The translations under genes were made by a program, and so were the position numbers. A DNA stretch of 64,000 nt from positions 142,615,245 to 142,679,244 of the forward strand of contig CM024760.1 of assembly GCA_014218235.1 (NCBI GenBank). Reading direction: 5' to 3'. Source of the DNA: Colocasia esculenta. Lineage: Eukaryota; Streptophyta; Magnoliopsida; Alismatales; Araceae. Each line of letters begins with the position of its first letter. The first letter of the stretch is position 1. Below the pieces are notes generated by a model. That model searched no databases. It saw only the letters and a program-made list of their open reading frames with translations, and had not been told where the DNA came from. Positions 8,739-20,679 of this stretch are shown piece by piece.

Positions 8739-11632
8739 TGTCACGCCCCGATATTTAGCAGCGGAATAAATATCGGGGGACGTGAACGATACAAACAGGC
8801 ATATCACAGTTGAATAATACAGAGTCACAATTGAATATAATAACACATCCGAGACTATAATATGGTCACACCAAAAGTATACACTTTATTCCATTCCATT
8901 CAACTAGATACAACCTCACATAAGAAGAACTCACTGAAAAGTGTTTATTAATCAAATAACAAGGTTTCTCTAATACATTGACTACTCAATTGTCTATTTC
9001 TAAACTGTCATCTATTTCTAGGACGGGTGCTCGTCACTCTTGCCCAGTCCCATCTGACTCCACAGGTTCTTCATCACTACTTGAAAAAGGGCAGGATGAT
9101 AGGGGTGAGCGAACTAGCTCAGTAGGATTTACATCTCAATAATGTGCGGGCACTAATATACATGATTAACATTTTAAATAGGCAGATATGCATGTGAATA
9201 TGCTGACAATGCATGCTTTTCTAATAAGTTGAATAGCAAAGTAGAACGGATATCATGTCAGATCAAATGTCGAGTTCCATATACAATGGATAGATAATTC
9301 AAGAATAAAATCATGTTAGAAGAGATTGGCCATATTCAAGCAGAGCTCATGTGTTCACAAGAGTAAACGTATCATATCATGTCAAGTCAAGCTTATCATG
9401 TCAAACAGGAGGCACATTTTCACAATCTTGCATGTCAGTGTGCTATGCCAAGCACCAGGAGTCCATACTCCCGCGGTTAACAAGTACGTTGGGGCGCTCC
9501 TCCCCAGGACCGGACAGGGCCCCTATTGCACAGGCATTGGATCAAGTTTTGGACCGGAGTCCCACGTTGTGCCGAACAAGCATATTCATATTATGGCCAC
9601 AGAGTTTCAATGACAAGCTCATAGTAAAAAGAACATGATCATTCATAGAGTCAATGAATGGCAAACAACTCAAAAGAACAAGGCAGGATAACGACGTATC
9701 TTATGTTTCATAATTATTTAATGTCTTGACATGAGGGTGTTTCAAAAGACAAATCATAGGCAGAACATGTGCTCTCAATTTCCCAAGAATAGTGTGCCTA
9801 TTCGTGCCAAAGTGTAAGTGATGAGTCACGGATCATTCCTAGCATGTATGCATATGACAAATAATCAATTGAACACCGGAAAGCATGTAACTATTGGAAC
9901 TCATATGCAAATCATGACCTTAACACCACTAACAAGTCCATACTAACATGTATTCATCCCCACATTCATATCACATTCTTATCTTATAAATTGACAATAA
10001 GCAAGATCACAAGATAATCCAATGAACATAAGGACAATCACAATTACACATTAGAATCATATTCATATCATTACTATTTTTCAATGGATTAATTTATTTT
10101 AGGTCCATGCATACTATATAACATCATGCACAAGCTAGTAGACATCATGAGATGATTAGACCTAAATTATGCAAATTTCTTGTAAGGTGGTGTCGACACT
10201 AGATCAAGTGGTGTCGACACCATTCTCCAAACACAAGACAAAATCATGCAAAACTGGTCAGGTAGTGTCGACACTAGTTCAGGTAGTGTCGACACAGTGC
10301 TTCAAATACAAGGCAAAAATGTCAAGTAGTGTCGACACTAGTTCAGGTAGTGTCGACACTAGAGACAGCTCCCAGAACACCTTCTGGCCAAGCTGGGACA
10401 GTGTGTCGACACTAGCCCAAGTAGTGTCGACACTAGAGGCCTTCCCAGAACACCTTCTGGGCTGTTTTGGGACAGTGTGTCGACACTAGCCCAAGTAGTG
10501 TCGACACTAGTGCCCTTCCAGAACAAAACTTATAAGTCATGTGGAACCCGAAAACACATCTCATGCAGTGATTCACTTCCAACTCTTATAACTCTCTAAC
10601 GAATGACATTTGGACAAAATGTTCAACACAAAATATGAAGAAGACAACTAGGAGAAGAACTTTGATTTTGAGGGTTTGATCTAATTCGGCCTCGAATCCC
10701 AAGAAAACATGTGAAAAATAAAAGTCAAGTGTAGCCCGAAATCGTAGTATCATGCAGTGACTCTATTATGAAGCTTATAACTCCCTAAAGAAAGACTTTT
10801 GGATAAAACTTCCAACATAAAAGATGATCATGACTTCAGGTAGAAGAACTTTCGTGAAGGAAGTTTAGTCAAATTCGGTCTAGATTCTTGTGCATAATAA
10901 GACGAACGGAAATAAGCCCTAACTGGACACGACTTAGAGAAAACGACCAATACTCCATGTATACTCCATGAAAATTGGGCAAATCATGTGCAAATGATCA
11001 TAGACACGATGCTCTACATGATGGTATAGGTTTTCTTTAATCTTGGCCCGAGAACACCTACCTTTACGAAGATCTAAGTCCAGTCGATATTCTGGATGCA
11101 ACAGAAGATGCAGGGGATGACGTTTCGGGTTCCCAGCCTTTCTCCTGCTTCTCAGAAGTTCTAGCCTGCCTCCAAATGACCCCAATTCATTGTTAAACCT
11201 TCCCCAAGAGTTTGAGGATGAGTTCTTATAGATTTAGGTTGTAGTTAAGAGTCCTAACGATACTAGGAAAGGGGCTGCGAATCTGCTCTCTGTTTTTCCC
11301 AGAATCTGGGACTCTTTCCTCCAAAAGAGATAGTAGTGGTTTAGGAAACCTCCTCTTAGGGTTGGGTCCGGTTTTGGCTTTCCATACATGACTAATCACC
11401 CTTATTTAATCCTAAATTGCCCTTTCTAATTATGGCATGATTACCTACACGAATTTCTGGGTAATTCCCTGTCCCAGTTCGTTCATATCCTTGGGTCAAA
11501 TGTGTTCTATTGGCCCAATCTTGTTAATGGATCCTTATTACATGGTTTTGGAAGTCTCTCCCATATGTTTAATTAATTTATCCCCCTTTTATTTCTGAAA
11601 ATTTTAAATTGCTAAATTTCCGGGGTATTACA
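8739..11632 (-). repeat. Solo LTR of Tekay-like gypsy family, TSD GGGTA
   Basis: The unit begins TGTCACGCCCCGA and ends CCGGGGTATTACA. It is flanked on both sides by GGGTA (8734-8738 and 11633-11637), a perfect 5-bp TSD. No coding sequence lies within. Orientation is minus: the termini and inner text match the LTR at 2685-6258 only when reversed. A solo LTR with intact TSD is the product of recombination between the two LTRs of a once complete insertion. It inserted into the Helitron-like DNA. Confidence 0.93.
10189..10507. repeat. Ten GTGTCGACAC palindromes in five 21-bp dyads
   Basis: Ten copies of the perfect palindrome GTGTCGACAC lie inside the solo LTR. TCGA cores start at 10193/10214, 10268/10289, 10332/10353, 10406/10427 and 10480/10501, so each pair is exactly 21 bp apart. 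Pairs recur every 64-75 bp and the DNA between pairs is less conserved. Exact phasing at two helical turns suggests paired protein-binding sites or a transcript structure. This is inference only. Confidence 0.9.
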
Positions 11633-11637
11633 GGGTA

Positions 11638-12494
11638 CCTGATGTTATCTACCATGAAATGGATGAGCTCACCTTACGCAAACCATGAAATGAATTCAAT
11701 TTACTGGCTATGGTCTTGGCTTCTATATATATGAGATAGGTTAGAGTATGATTAGATAGAAAATTTTAAGTTTTTTTTCACTTTAATAGAGAAGTTCTTA
11801 TAATTTAATTCAGATAGTTACACCCATAGAAATAACAAACAAAGTAAACAAAAATTTTATCCCCTATAAAGTGGGTTTTTGTTAGAAGACACAACCCCTA
11901 ATATGAATGAATTAATGGCATGTAGGATGAGGACACAACCCTGGTTCAAGGTCATTGTGAATTTTTAACGTGCAGGAAGTCACAATCCTCTCCCCTCCCC
12001 AACTCCCTTGGAGCGATGGGATAGGCGTTTAGAAGTGTGTTACACACCACTTATTAGCCATGGGATAGGCGTTTGTAAAGAAGCCAAATACAAACACCAA
12101 TGAGGTATACATCCTAATTTAGGGAAAAAAATTAGTACAAACTCTTCCTTCTAGACATTAGTTTAGTTTACATTTAATTGTTCACTTTCAGTTTAATGAT
12201 TAGTATTACACTTCTTATTTTAATGTATTTGTTTAGTATTGCACTTGTTTATATGTAATATTTCTTGCAAGGTGTTGAACAACTTCAAAGGAAAAAAAAG
12301 GGTGCACTGGCCATGTGTTCCTGATTTCACCAACTTACACGGCAACCAGTAGCTGATAGGAAAAGATTTGGGGGAGTCAGGTTCAGAGAAATGGAGAGAA
12401 ACTGCCTACTTGCCCATGGGGCCGCTGCGAACCTTCACGAACGCCTATTCACATTCGCGACTCTGGTGCATGCTTGGCAAACATGCATCTGTGA
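11638..12494. other. AT-rich unassigned DNA
   Basis: No domain or element boundary could be fixed. It may include the rest of the Helitron interrupted by the solo LTR. A short direct repeat (ATGGGATAGGCGTTT) occurs at about 12015 and 12059. Confidence 0.3.
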
Positions 12495-13700
12495 TACCTA
12501 GCACACATGCATACACTACACAATATATCAGGTCTACTTGTTGTCAAATAAAGTAATGAACCTATCATACCTCTGTAGAGCTTTTGGTCTACTTTCATAC
12601 CATCCTTGTCACTGTCTAGCCTTGTAGATGTGCTCATTGGTGTTGACAGTGGCTTTGAGTTTTCAAACCCAAATTTCTTCAATAATTCTTTGGTGTACTT
12701 TGCTTGACAAATGTGTGTTCCTTCATTTCCTTGCTTGATTTGCAATCCGAGGAAGTAGTTGAGCTCCCCCATCATGCTCATTTCGAATTCTCCCTGCATA
12801 AGCCTCTCAAAATACTTGCAAAGAGATTCGTCAGTAGAACCAAATATTATATCATCTACATAAATTTGTACAAGCAATACATGTTTGATTTTAGACTTAA
12901 CAAATAAAGTACTATGTACTTGACCCCTGATAAACCATGATTCAATAAAAATGCACTAAGCCTTTCATACCAAGCTCTAGGTGCTTGCTTTAATCCATAC
13001 AATACTTTATGCAACTTGAAAACATGATTTGGAAAATCATATCTTCAAAACCGGGAGTTTGTTATACATAAACTTCCTCCTTTATATAACCATTTAGAAA
13101 TGCTAATTTAACATCCATTTGAAAAAGTTTTAAACCCAATGCAGATGCATAAGCAAGTAAAATCCTAATTGCCTCAAGTCTAGCCACTGGTGCATAGGTT
13201 TCATCGAAATCTATGCCTTCCTCTTAGGAATAGCCTTGAGCTACCAGTCTGGCCTTATTTCTTGTGATCACACCAGCTTCATCCAATTTGTTCCTGAACA
13301 CCCATTTGGTGCTAATCACAGGATGATCTGATGGTCTTGGAACAAGAGACCATACCTGGTTTCTCTTGAACTGATTAAGTTCATCTTGCATGACTAATAT
13401 CCAAGATTCATCAGACAGTGCTTCATTGACTGTCTTAGGCTCTATTTGAGATACAAAGGCTAAATAATCACATGGGATTACGTTACCTCTAGTTTTTACC
13501 CTAACCGATGGATCTCCAATAATGTTATCCAATGGGTGATCCTTCCTGTATCTCCATTCTTTTGGAAGTTCATCATGATATGTCTTTTGTTGTAGATCTT
13601 CCAAGGGTGGATCTTCCTTGTCCACGATGGATGAGTTCTTTAATTTCTTAAATAATTCATCTGTATCATCAACATCACTTTCTACTTCCTTTCTCAAGGA
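12495..13700 (-). pseudogene. Ty1/copia (SIRE-type) reverse transcriptase, 3'-truncated
   Basis: On the minus strand the translation runs from the linker after integrase (PSVRVKTRGN near 13490) into the copia RT. The RT start (KWVFRNKLDEAG at about 13290) is followed by a stop near 13227, then EEGIDFDETYAPVARLEAI in frame, then a frameshift region at 12880-13060. It resumes with the YVDD box (YVDDIIFGSTDES at about 12860) and TSRPDI near 12520. After CARY at about 12497 the sequence changes abruptly, so the end of RT/RNase H, any env-like ORF and the 3' LTR are missing. The gene is inactive. It continues the integrase at 13742-14989. Confidence 0.85.
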
Positions 13701-13741
13701 AGGGTTAGTCTCATCAAAGATAACATGTACAGTTTACTCAA

Positions 13742-14989
13742 TTAATAACTTTGCTTATTGAATACTCTATATCCTTTGGGTTTAGAAGCATACCCCATAA
13801 ATATACCTTCATCAGACTTTGAATCCAGCTTACCAATATCTCTTTTTACATTGTTGTGAATGAAGCATGGACATCCAAAGGTTCTGAAGTGACTGATCTT
13901 TGGCTTCTTCTGCTTGTAGAGCTCGTATGCAGTCTTCTTTAGGATTGGCCTGATCATTACTCTGTTGATTATGTAACATGCTGTGTTGATGGCTTCGGCC
14001 CAGAAATACCTTGGTAAGTTATACTCTGACAGCATCGTTCTAGCCATATCCAATAAGGTTCTGTTCTTTCTCTCAGCTACTCCATTTTGCTGTGGGGTCC
14101 TTGGTGCTGAGACATTGTGCTCTATCTCTTGATCATCACAGAACTTAGCGAATCTCTCGTTCTGAAAATCTCCTCCATGATCTGATCGAATACTGACAAT
14201 GGTGTACTTCTTGTCTTTCTGAACTTTCTTACTGAAGCTAACAAAGCTGTCAAACGTGTCATCTTTGTGCTCCAAGAAAGATACCCAAGTAAATCTAGAG
14301 TAGTCATCCACTATGACGAATCCAAAGTTCTTTCCACCAAGACTTGTGGTCCTCATCGGCTCAAATAGATCCATATGCGGTAGTTCCAAAGGTTTTGAGG
14401 TTGTTACCACAATATTTGACTTAAAGGATGATTTAGTGTGCTTTCCTTTTGCACACGGTTCACAGACACCTTCCATTTTTGTGCTTACTTTGGGTAGACA
14501 TTCCACTAAGTTTCTCTTGATTAGCTTTCTTATTCCATCCAAGCTACAATGGCCCAATCTTCTGTGCCAAAGCTCCACTGAATGATCCTTGCTTGCGGCA
14601 AGGCACACATCCTGATCTTTTAATTCTTCCAAATGAAGTACATAAAGATTCTTCTCTCTGTAGGCTTCAAACACAGTTTTACCATCTTTTAGAATGTTGC
14701 ATCCTGATTCTTGAAACTTGATTTGATGGCCTTCGTCGCACAGCTGGCTGATGCTGATTAGATTATGCTTGAGTCCTTTCACGCATAGAACATCCTCTAT
14801 GAGAGTCCTGCCTTGACTGCCAACTGTTCCGCTACCAATGACTGTCCCTTTTCCATTATCTCCATATGTTACTGTGCCTTCTTCAACTTCGAGATGGGAG
14901 AACAAGTTTCTGTTCCCTGTCATATGCCTTAAGCACCCGCTATCCAGGTACCATTTAGATGCTCGAAGGCTTCCCTGCAGTGAAAACAC
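13742..14989 (-). pseudogene. Ty1/copia (SIRE-type) protease end, GAG-pre-integrase and integrase
   Basis: A single open stretch of about 415 codons on the minus strand. It starts just ahead of the aspartic protease motif (DSGCLRHMTG near 14940). Next come the zinc-binding GAG-pre-integrase segment (WHRRLGHCS ... CEPCAKGK, about 14565-14445) and the integrase core with HMDLF, DDYSRFTWVSF and SAPRTPQQNGVAERKNRT (about 14370-14060). The C-terminal region ends near YRVFNKQSY. Motif wording is that of the SIRE/Maximus lineage. Integrase would insert reverse-transcribed copies. RT in the same copy is broken (12495-13700), so this ORF is probably a relic that happens to lack stops. Confidence 0.9.
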
Positions 14990-15494
14990 TAAACTTTAGG
15001 TACCCAAGTTCTTTTGGGTCCTTGCTGGTTAGTTTCCTCATTTTTCTTCTTAATTATCCATCTTTTATGTTTAGTTGGACATGTTATTTTAATATGACTT
15101 AATTTGTTGCAGTGGCTACAACAAGATATTTTACTTACTTTTTCAGTTGGAATATATTTAAAGTTTGACTTGTATGCAGTGTCTTGTTCGGCTACAAATT
15201 TAGGTGTTGAATATATTTTAGGATGTACTATTGTTTCTTCATTATCGGGAGGAGTGTATCCTAAGCCATATTTCTTCTTTCTTGACCTTCTAGCTCCTTT
15301 TAGTATAATGTTGTTTTTCCATTTGTAAAATTTTCTAACATACTAGATAACTTTTCATTTTCTTCTGTTAGTGTGTTAATTTCTTGATTTAATTTACTTA
15401 CTGTTTCCTGGTTTTCCAGTCTTGCTATTTGTTCATTTTTATTTTTCAAATCTTCACACAATAGTTGTCTCTTTCCATGTATAATACATTTCAT
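14990..15494 (-). pseudogene. Ty1/copia gag C-terminal part with zinc knuckle
   Basis: Minus-strand translation upstream of the protease shows a zinc knuckle (CSHCNKLSHIKITC, C-x2-C-x4-H-x4-C) near 15110-15070. It is followed by GPKRTWVPKV-type sequence, as in SIRE elements. Further upstream (15494-15300) is a lysine/glutamate-rich coiled-coil stretch that parallels the same region of SIRE-1 at 33103-33250. Upstream of about 15494 the copia sequence stops, so the gag N-terminus, PBS and 5' LTR are absent. Confidence 0.75.
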
Positions 15495-15705
15495 TCAAAT
15501 GTGAGTCACGTTCTTTATTTCAACGGGTCTGTCTGATGGCTAATCAAGGGTATTCAGTTTTTGTGTTGATATAATTAACACTAACTGCAGTTAGTGGGGG
15601 AGGTCAAATGAATTAAATAAGACCATGTCCATATAAATAAAAAAAGCCAAATAAATCAAACCCAATTCAAGATAAAATTTTAAAGTGTTAAAAAATATTC
15701 TGACA
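15495..15705 (+). repeat. Possible 3' end of a Tat/Ogre-type 5' LTR
   Basis: The stretch ends ...ATTCTGACA at 15705, four bases before a PBS-like sequence at 15710. This is the arrangement of a 5' LTR end. Its start could not be fixed, and it is much shorter than usual Ogre LTRs, so it is probably truncated by the copia junction near 15495. Confidence 0.45.
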
Positions 15706-15709
15706 AAGA

Positions 15710-15729
15710 TGGCGACTCCACTGGGGACC
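15710..15729 (+). other. Primer-binding site, Tat/Ogre type
   Basis: TGGCGACTCCACTGGGGACC resembles the tRNA-Arg-complementary PBS I associate with Tat/Ogre gypsy elements. It lies just behind a CA LTR end and upstream of a plus-strand ORF. The tRNA identity is from memory and was not checked. Confidence 0.6.
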
Positions 15730-15815
15730 TCCCTTCCCTTTATCTCTCATCAGACAACACCCTAACAATAAGATGTACTCACACTATAATTTTTTGTGCA
15801 GGTCATAACTCTACA

Positions 15816-16828
15816 ATGGCGGCCCTCGCTCATACTCCGAGCATGGTCTTCGGCCCACTTGTGGTCCAGGACCACATAAGGAACGGCTACCTCACTACGC
15901 CAACCAAGTTTGGAGCCTTTCCCCCAGTGGTGGAGTCTCCATACTTCTTGGGCGTGATACCGGTTGTGCTACCTGCTGCTAAGGCCCACGAAACAAGCAA
16001 AACAAAGGACGAGCCTCAAGCTCAGGAGGCTAACTTGATGCAGATGTTCACCACTTATGCTATCAACTTCACCAACACTCCAACTAATGGAAAGAACAGA
16101 AAGCGCAAGTCTGGAAAGAAGCCCACAATTCATGGCATTTCAAGTTCTGGAAAGACTGTCCGCATTGGTGAGCTCCGGATCTGCCTGGACGGCAGTGAAA
16201 CCATGATGATACCGGAGCGGCATGTGGCTACCATTCCGGTAAGGAACAAATTCGGCATACTACCTAAAGTGCAGCAGGACAAGCCAAGCCTTAAAGAAAA
16301 AGAAGTGAAGAAACAACGGGTGAAAGCAAAAGCTAAGAACCACCAGACTAACATTTTGGCTTCAAGAAATACAAAGCCAACGTTGAAAAAGAGGAAGTAT
16401 ATAATCCGCCTCGTGTTAAACAGGTGTGGGTTACTAAAGAAGAAGCTCAAGAACTCCGAAGGACAAGGGCTTTGGAGTCTCTTGTAGGGCGGAGGAATGC
16501 AAGAGGGGTCATGAAGCAAGACCCAACAATGTGGCAAAATTTCAGAAGAAGAAGAATCCCAGAGAGACAGAGAGAGTCTTCCCAAGAGTCTCGGACCAAC
16601 GGATGTACCACTCCTGTACCTATTGACCCGCAAAAGGGATTTAAAAGGAAAGGTGTATATCAGGAAAGAAGACAAGCAAGCCCGGAGACAAGGAAAAATT
16701 TCAAATCTGAAGAACACAAGAGGGACGATGATATCCCTAGAAGATCAATTTTTCAACGTCTGGGCGCCCCTGTACGCCCTAGGCAGAAGAAGAGAAGAAC
16801 AATACAAATCACAGAAGAGGGCATGTAG
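15816..16828 (+). pseudogene. ORF between PBS and gag, probable Ogre-type ORF1
   Basis: A 223-codon frame (15816-16487) is continued by an overlapping frame (16424-16828). The join is a one-base shift near 16370-16430, seen because the second frame is open from before 16424 and keeps the same basic, Lys/Arg-rich character. No catalytic motif is visible. A short RRSIFQRLG segment near 16740 recalls wording seen in other Tat-lineage proteins. Ogre elements are known to carry an extra ORF of unknown function between the 5' LTR and gag-pol, and position and size fit. An alternative is a divergent gag. It is not a host gene as far as can be judged. Confidence 0.45.
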
Positions 16829-16894
16829 ATATACACATGCTATGCCTCTAACATCAATCTGCCTGTAATAGCTGACCAGACGGAAACCTCAAAT

Positions 16895-17263
16895 ATGGAG
16901 CAGCATCCTACGATATCTAGTCGCAGAAGAGAGCAAGCTCGAGCTTGGCTTGACCGGGTAAATGTGGAGGTGGACTTACCACCTCAGAACGAAGGAGGCA
17001 TGGGGGCTGCTGATATTGCCACCACATCAAATCACCCTCTGGATCAGAGTCGGTCTATTGAAAACCCTAATATCAGGGTACCCTCATTGCCAAATTTAGA
17101 AATGGTAATGCAAGAAAATCAGAAGCTAAAGGCTATGCTGGAAAGCCTCATGCAACAATTGGGAATGGCGACACCCACCACCACAACCATCACCACCAAT
17201 ACAAGGCCGAGTCCAGGAAGTGCTGCAACAAGACACTACAAGCCCAGAGGCCCAAGACGATGA
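16895..17263 (+). pseudogene. Gag-like N-terminus of the same gypsy element
   Basis: A 122-codon frame starts MEQHPTISSRRREQARAWL. It has a short predicted helical, coiled-coil-like segment (EMVMQENQKLKAMLESLMQQL) and a Thr/Pro-rich tail. It follows ORF1 by 66 bp in the same orientation and would be the start of the gag-pol ORF. Near 17400 the sequence passes into a minus-strand element, so the rest of gag-pol is missing. Confidence 0.35.
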
Positions 17264-17404
17264 CAGTCGTTGAGAAGCTGGAGACATAGCCACCCCTCGA
17301 ACTGAATAGCCATCAAGCTGGCCACCATATACTTGAAGTATTGCAGCCTCAGCAAGTTCAACAAACAAGCCAACCAGCAGTGCCTACAGTAACACCCCAG
17401 CCTG

Positions 17405-18034
17405 GGGCCTAGGGTCGACTTGCTTTCGGAGCTCTTGGAGCTCCTTCTTGATGGACGCCCACTCGGACATCATGTCCGATGCGGCGGATGGCTAAGCGTA
17501 CATGGAAGAGGCATGAGAGGTGGGCCTGGCGCGTGGCTCAGGACGATGAAGGGAGTAACATGGCTGATATGGTGGAGACCGGGGCCTCGACTCATGGGGA
17601 AGGTAGTGCTCAGACTCAAATGGCGTGAATCGGATGGTCCGCGGCCAGATGGGGGTGTTATCGGCTTGTCCCATGATAACATGGGGGCCGGAGGTAGCTG
17701 CTGCGGGGCGTGACGCGCCTGCTCTGGGTGAGGGTGAAGAAGCGGCCTTTCCTTTGAGGGCCGTCATGAGGGTTTGGATATGGGACTGATCAAGCTGGGG
17801 AATTAAGCACAGAAGTTGAGTGGCTTGATCATCCGACTGAGGAGGATGGGTGTTCTGAGACAGGCCGCTATCATTGTGATGGTGACCCTTAGAGGCATGG
17901 ACAGTAGCGACCCAAGGCCGGGTCGACTCCCCAAAGAGATCATGAGGAAGGGAGTCCTCGTAGTCTTAGGAGGTGTAGAGGGCAGGGTCCTGATTCTCAT
18001 CGTAGACCAGGTTCAGATATGACTCCATATTTGA
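17405..18034 (-). pseudogene. Gypsy gag N-terminal region (minus-strand element A)
   Basis: Read on the minus strand from an ATG near 18034, the frame stays open apart from a stop at about 17970 and another near 17492. It ends in a SEWASIKKELQELRKQ segment at about 17450-17405. The order is acidic/polar start, a DQATQLLCLIPQLDQ helix, then a Pro/Arg/Ser-rich linker and the helix. It matches, region by region, the minus-strand frame of element B (20680-21400). It lies directly downstream of the LTR at 18110-20665. Pol is absent: the sequence changes at about 17405. Confidence 0.5.
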
Positions 18035-18109
18035 CATGTGAGCGCACAGAGACGGGGAAAGCCTTTCTAGACTTGAGAGAGACGACCTAACCTAGACGGA
18101 CTCTTAGTT

Positions 18110-20665
18110 TCCTAAGCAAACAATCCTATGCAGACAAAAGGAAAGAGAAAATGTTTCACCCAAAGCAAGCTGTTGGCAATGATGATGATTTCTTTTAATT
18201 GGTTCAAATTTGCCTTTTAGTGAATTGACTTTTAGCGGGTTCTCTCCAAATAAGGAAGGGTTTCCTAAATGGGAGAGAGCTTCCAACTTCGGGTGTGACT
18301 AGGATTCTCTCAACCTTGCCAAAATGATTTACACTCGATCCTAGGTGGCGACAGGTACAACCAGCCCGGCGGCCGTGTGGGAATCCACGGTCAGCGTGGA
18401 CTTACGGAGGCCCTCAAGTGAGTGCTCTAGTCGGACACAAGGAATATGTGGCCGAGAGAGCGGGCGTCGCTGAGGAGGAAACCTATACTACGAATATGGC
18501 AATATGAATGCAGATCCTATGTGCACCGGAGTGCATGCAAAATTCTAGCCTAATACCAACAAAACAGAAATTAGGGCTAAATGCTCTCAGAGGCAGAAGG
18601 CGACAAGCTATATGTCGCGACCATGATCGCGACAGTCCAACCGCCGCGTTCCTTCTCGCAGTGGACAGAGAGCAGTTAGGTCCTAATTATGCATGAAAAC
18701 CAAACAATCTTATAGCACACAAGACTAACAGGCTCTCTAGATCATGGAATAAGCATGGTATGATGGAGTATGGATGGAGTTTGTATCAATGAACCCAAAA
18801 TTGCAAGAAAAATCGGAAACCAGGGTACTGACCTGATCGCGACAGGTTCCCCGTCGCCTCCTTTATCACGACGACAGCAGCACCGCGTTCGTCGCAAACA
18901 CAACAATTTTAAACAATTTTAGTAAGAGTACGGGCAGAGGACGTACCTTATAGCGATGCTTAAGCTGTCGCCTTCCTTATCGCAATGAAGTAGACGTCGC
19001 CTTCCTCACGACACACAGAACACAGAAACAGACAAGAACGACGCTGTGCACTAGCCTGATCGCGACGTGCAGCGTGTCGCTATTCTGATCGCGACGTTGT
19101 TGTTGTCGCCTTCTCACCCAGAACCGCACAGCACCAAGAAACTCAAAGAAAAAAAACTTAAAGGAGGAAAACTAAGAATACATCACACCCATTAGAGAAT
19201 AAGAACGGTAGGGAAAGAAAGAGCAAGCGTGATGGGCACTAGATGTCCCACCGTGATCGCCAAAAGGTGTAATCACGGGATTGTGCTCCCCTTTTGAAAG
19301 ATTGTGAATATGTAAGGGATTAGGAACTGACCGTGATCGCCACCAATGTAGTCGCCTTTTGATGTATAGAGAGGGACGGCTGACTACGCTGGAAAGAAAG
19401 ATTGAAGAGAAGGCGTACCTGATAATGCGACGAAGGTGGCGTCGCTATGCTCTGAACTGAACGCGACGTAGCGCACGTCGCCTTCTTTATCGCGACAGCT
19501 TTCTATGTCGCCTTCTTCTTCTATGGATGGAGACTTGGGTTCTTTGTCTTCCTGCTCCTCAGCCGGCCGAGGGGCAAGAGCCTCACGTTGCTCTGGTCTT
19601 CAAACACCTGCTAAAGTTAATCAAACAAGGAAAACACCCATTAGAACTCGTGCATAGAAGATCTATTCAATGAAAGATGTGTAAACATGAACTACTATGG
19701 AGGGAACTCACGAGATTGGGGTTTTTAACCCCTGTGGGTGTTAAGTATGGGTGTGTGTGTCGTGTTATAATGCTAATCTATGAAGAAAAGAGAACTATGC
19801 ATGCATGAATTGAAAGAAATGAGGCAAAGAAGGGATGATAAATTGTGTAGCCGATGGAAAAATACCCTGGAGGGCTCTTCCTGGTCGTCTGGAAGGAAAA
19901 CTCTCTTCATGGAAGATGAGGCTCTCTTGCTCAGCGAACTATAGACTCTGGCCTTGCACCAAAAGATGGAGAGACGAGGTACTTATGGGTGATTATTCCT
20001 AACTTGAGTCTGAGAGAAATAATGGGAAGGAGTCCGACTATGGCTATGTATGGCTGCGCATGGGTAATTGGAACTTGGAAAGGGACATGTTAGGAAGGTC
20101 TCTTCCAAATTTGAGAGGATTTGGACGTGATTTGGACGTTCAAATGAAGCAATATCCATCTATGGCATGTGTCCAAGTCGACTTCGGAAAGGGTTTCCTG
20201 TTTGAAGTCCTAAACACGACAAGCTTATTGTCGCCTTCCTGAATACGACGCCTCGATACGTCGCCTTCCTCATATGGAAGGTGACTTTAAGTCATTTTGT
20301 GATTTTTTATGGATTTAAAATATTGTATTATTATTGCGACATTGGGGTTGTCGTTTTCAAGAACGCGACATAGGGCCTGTCGTCTTCAGTGACTTTTCTG
20401 CATATGACCATGAAAAATGTGTCCAATCTCCATGCGCAGCCTTTGGATTGACGTGTGGTTTGAAACATCGGACTCTAGACTCAGAGAGCTATAATGAGGG
20501 ATTGATTTGACCAGGAAAGATCCTCCAGGGCGATGAACTAATGGAATGATGTCATGATCAGAGAAAGCCAGCTTGACGATGATGAGCCAACGTGAGCCAA
20601 CGTGGGGCGTCAATGATATGTCAAGGGATTTTGCTCGACTTATGGGTCAGAAATGGGTGTCTACA
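18110..20665 (-). repeat. LTR of gypsy element A (probable Tat/Ogre type)
   Basis: On the minus strand it begins TGTAGACACC at 20665. It is collinear with LTR B (21450-23958): near-matching first 70 bp, the 'gtgatcgcc...gtaatcacggg' block (19252 vs 22532), the 'tttttaacccct' block (19722 vs 23010) and the 'ggtacaaccagcccggcg' block (18354 vs 21691). The two are diverged members of one group. The LTR end next to gag is uncertain because homology with B continues to about 18140. It may be the 5' LTR of A nested in B, or the 3' LTR of a short B. TCGCGA dyads are dense. Confidence 0.55.
18598..19515. repeat. TCGCGA dyads, 17/12 phasing, in LTR A
   Basis: TCGCGA-type words pair as GCGAC ... GTCGC at 17 bp, with 12 bp to the next dyad, giving a 29-bp period. 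Word starts (inferred first base): 18598/18615 and 18627/18644; 18951/18968 and 18980/18997; 19060/19077 and 19089/19106; 19461/19478 and 19490/19508. A single dyad is at 18837/18854 and another at 19425/19442. Sequence between words is not conserved, so the spacing itself is the conserved property. Confidence 0.8.
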
Positions 20666-20679
20666 ACAGGGAGTTCTGA

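Noticed and set aside
10189..10507. CRISPR-like look of regularly repeated short palindromes
   Set aside because: The context is a plant LTR. Repeats are 10-12 bp in 21-bp pairs with no array leader or spacer pattern. CRISPR arrays are prokaryotic.
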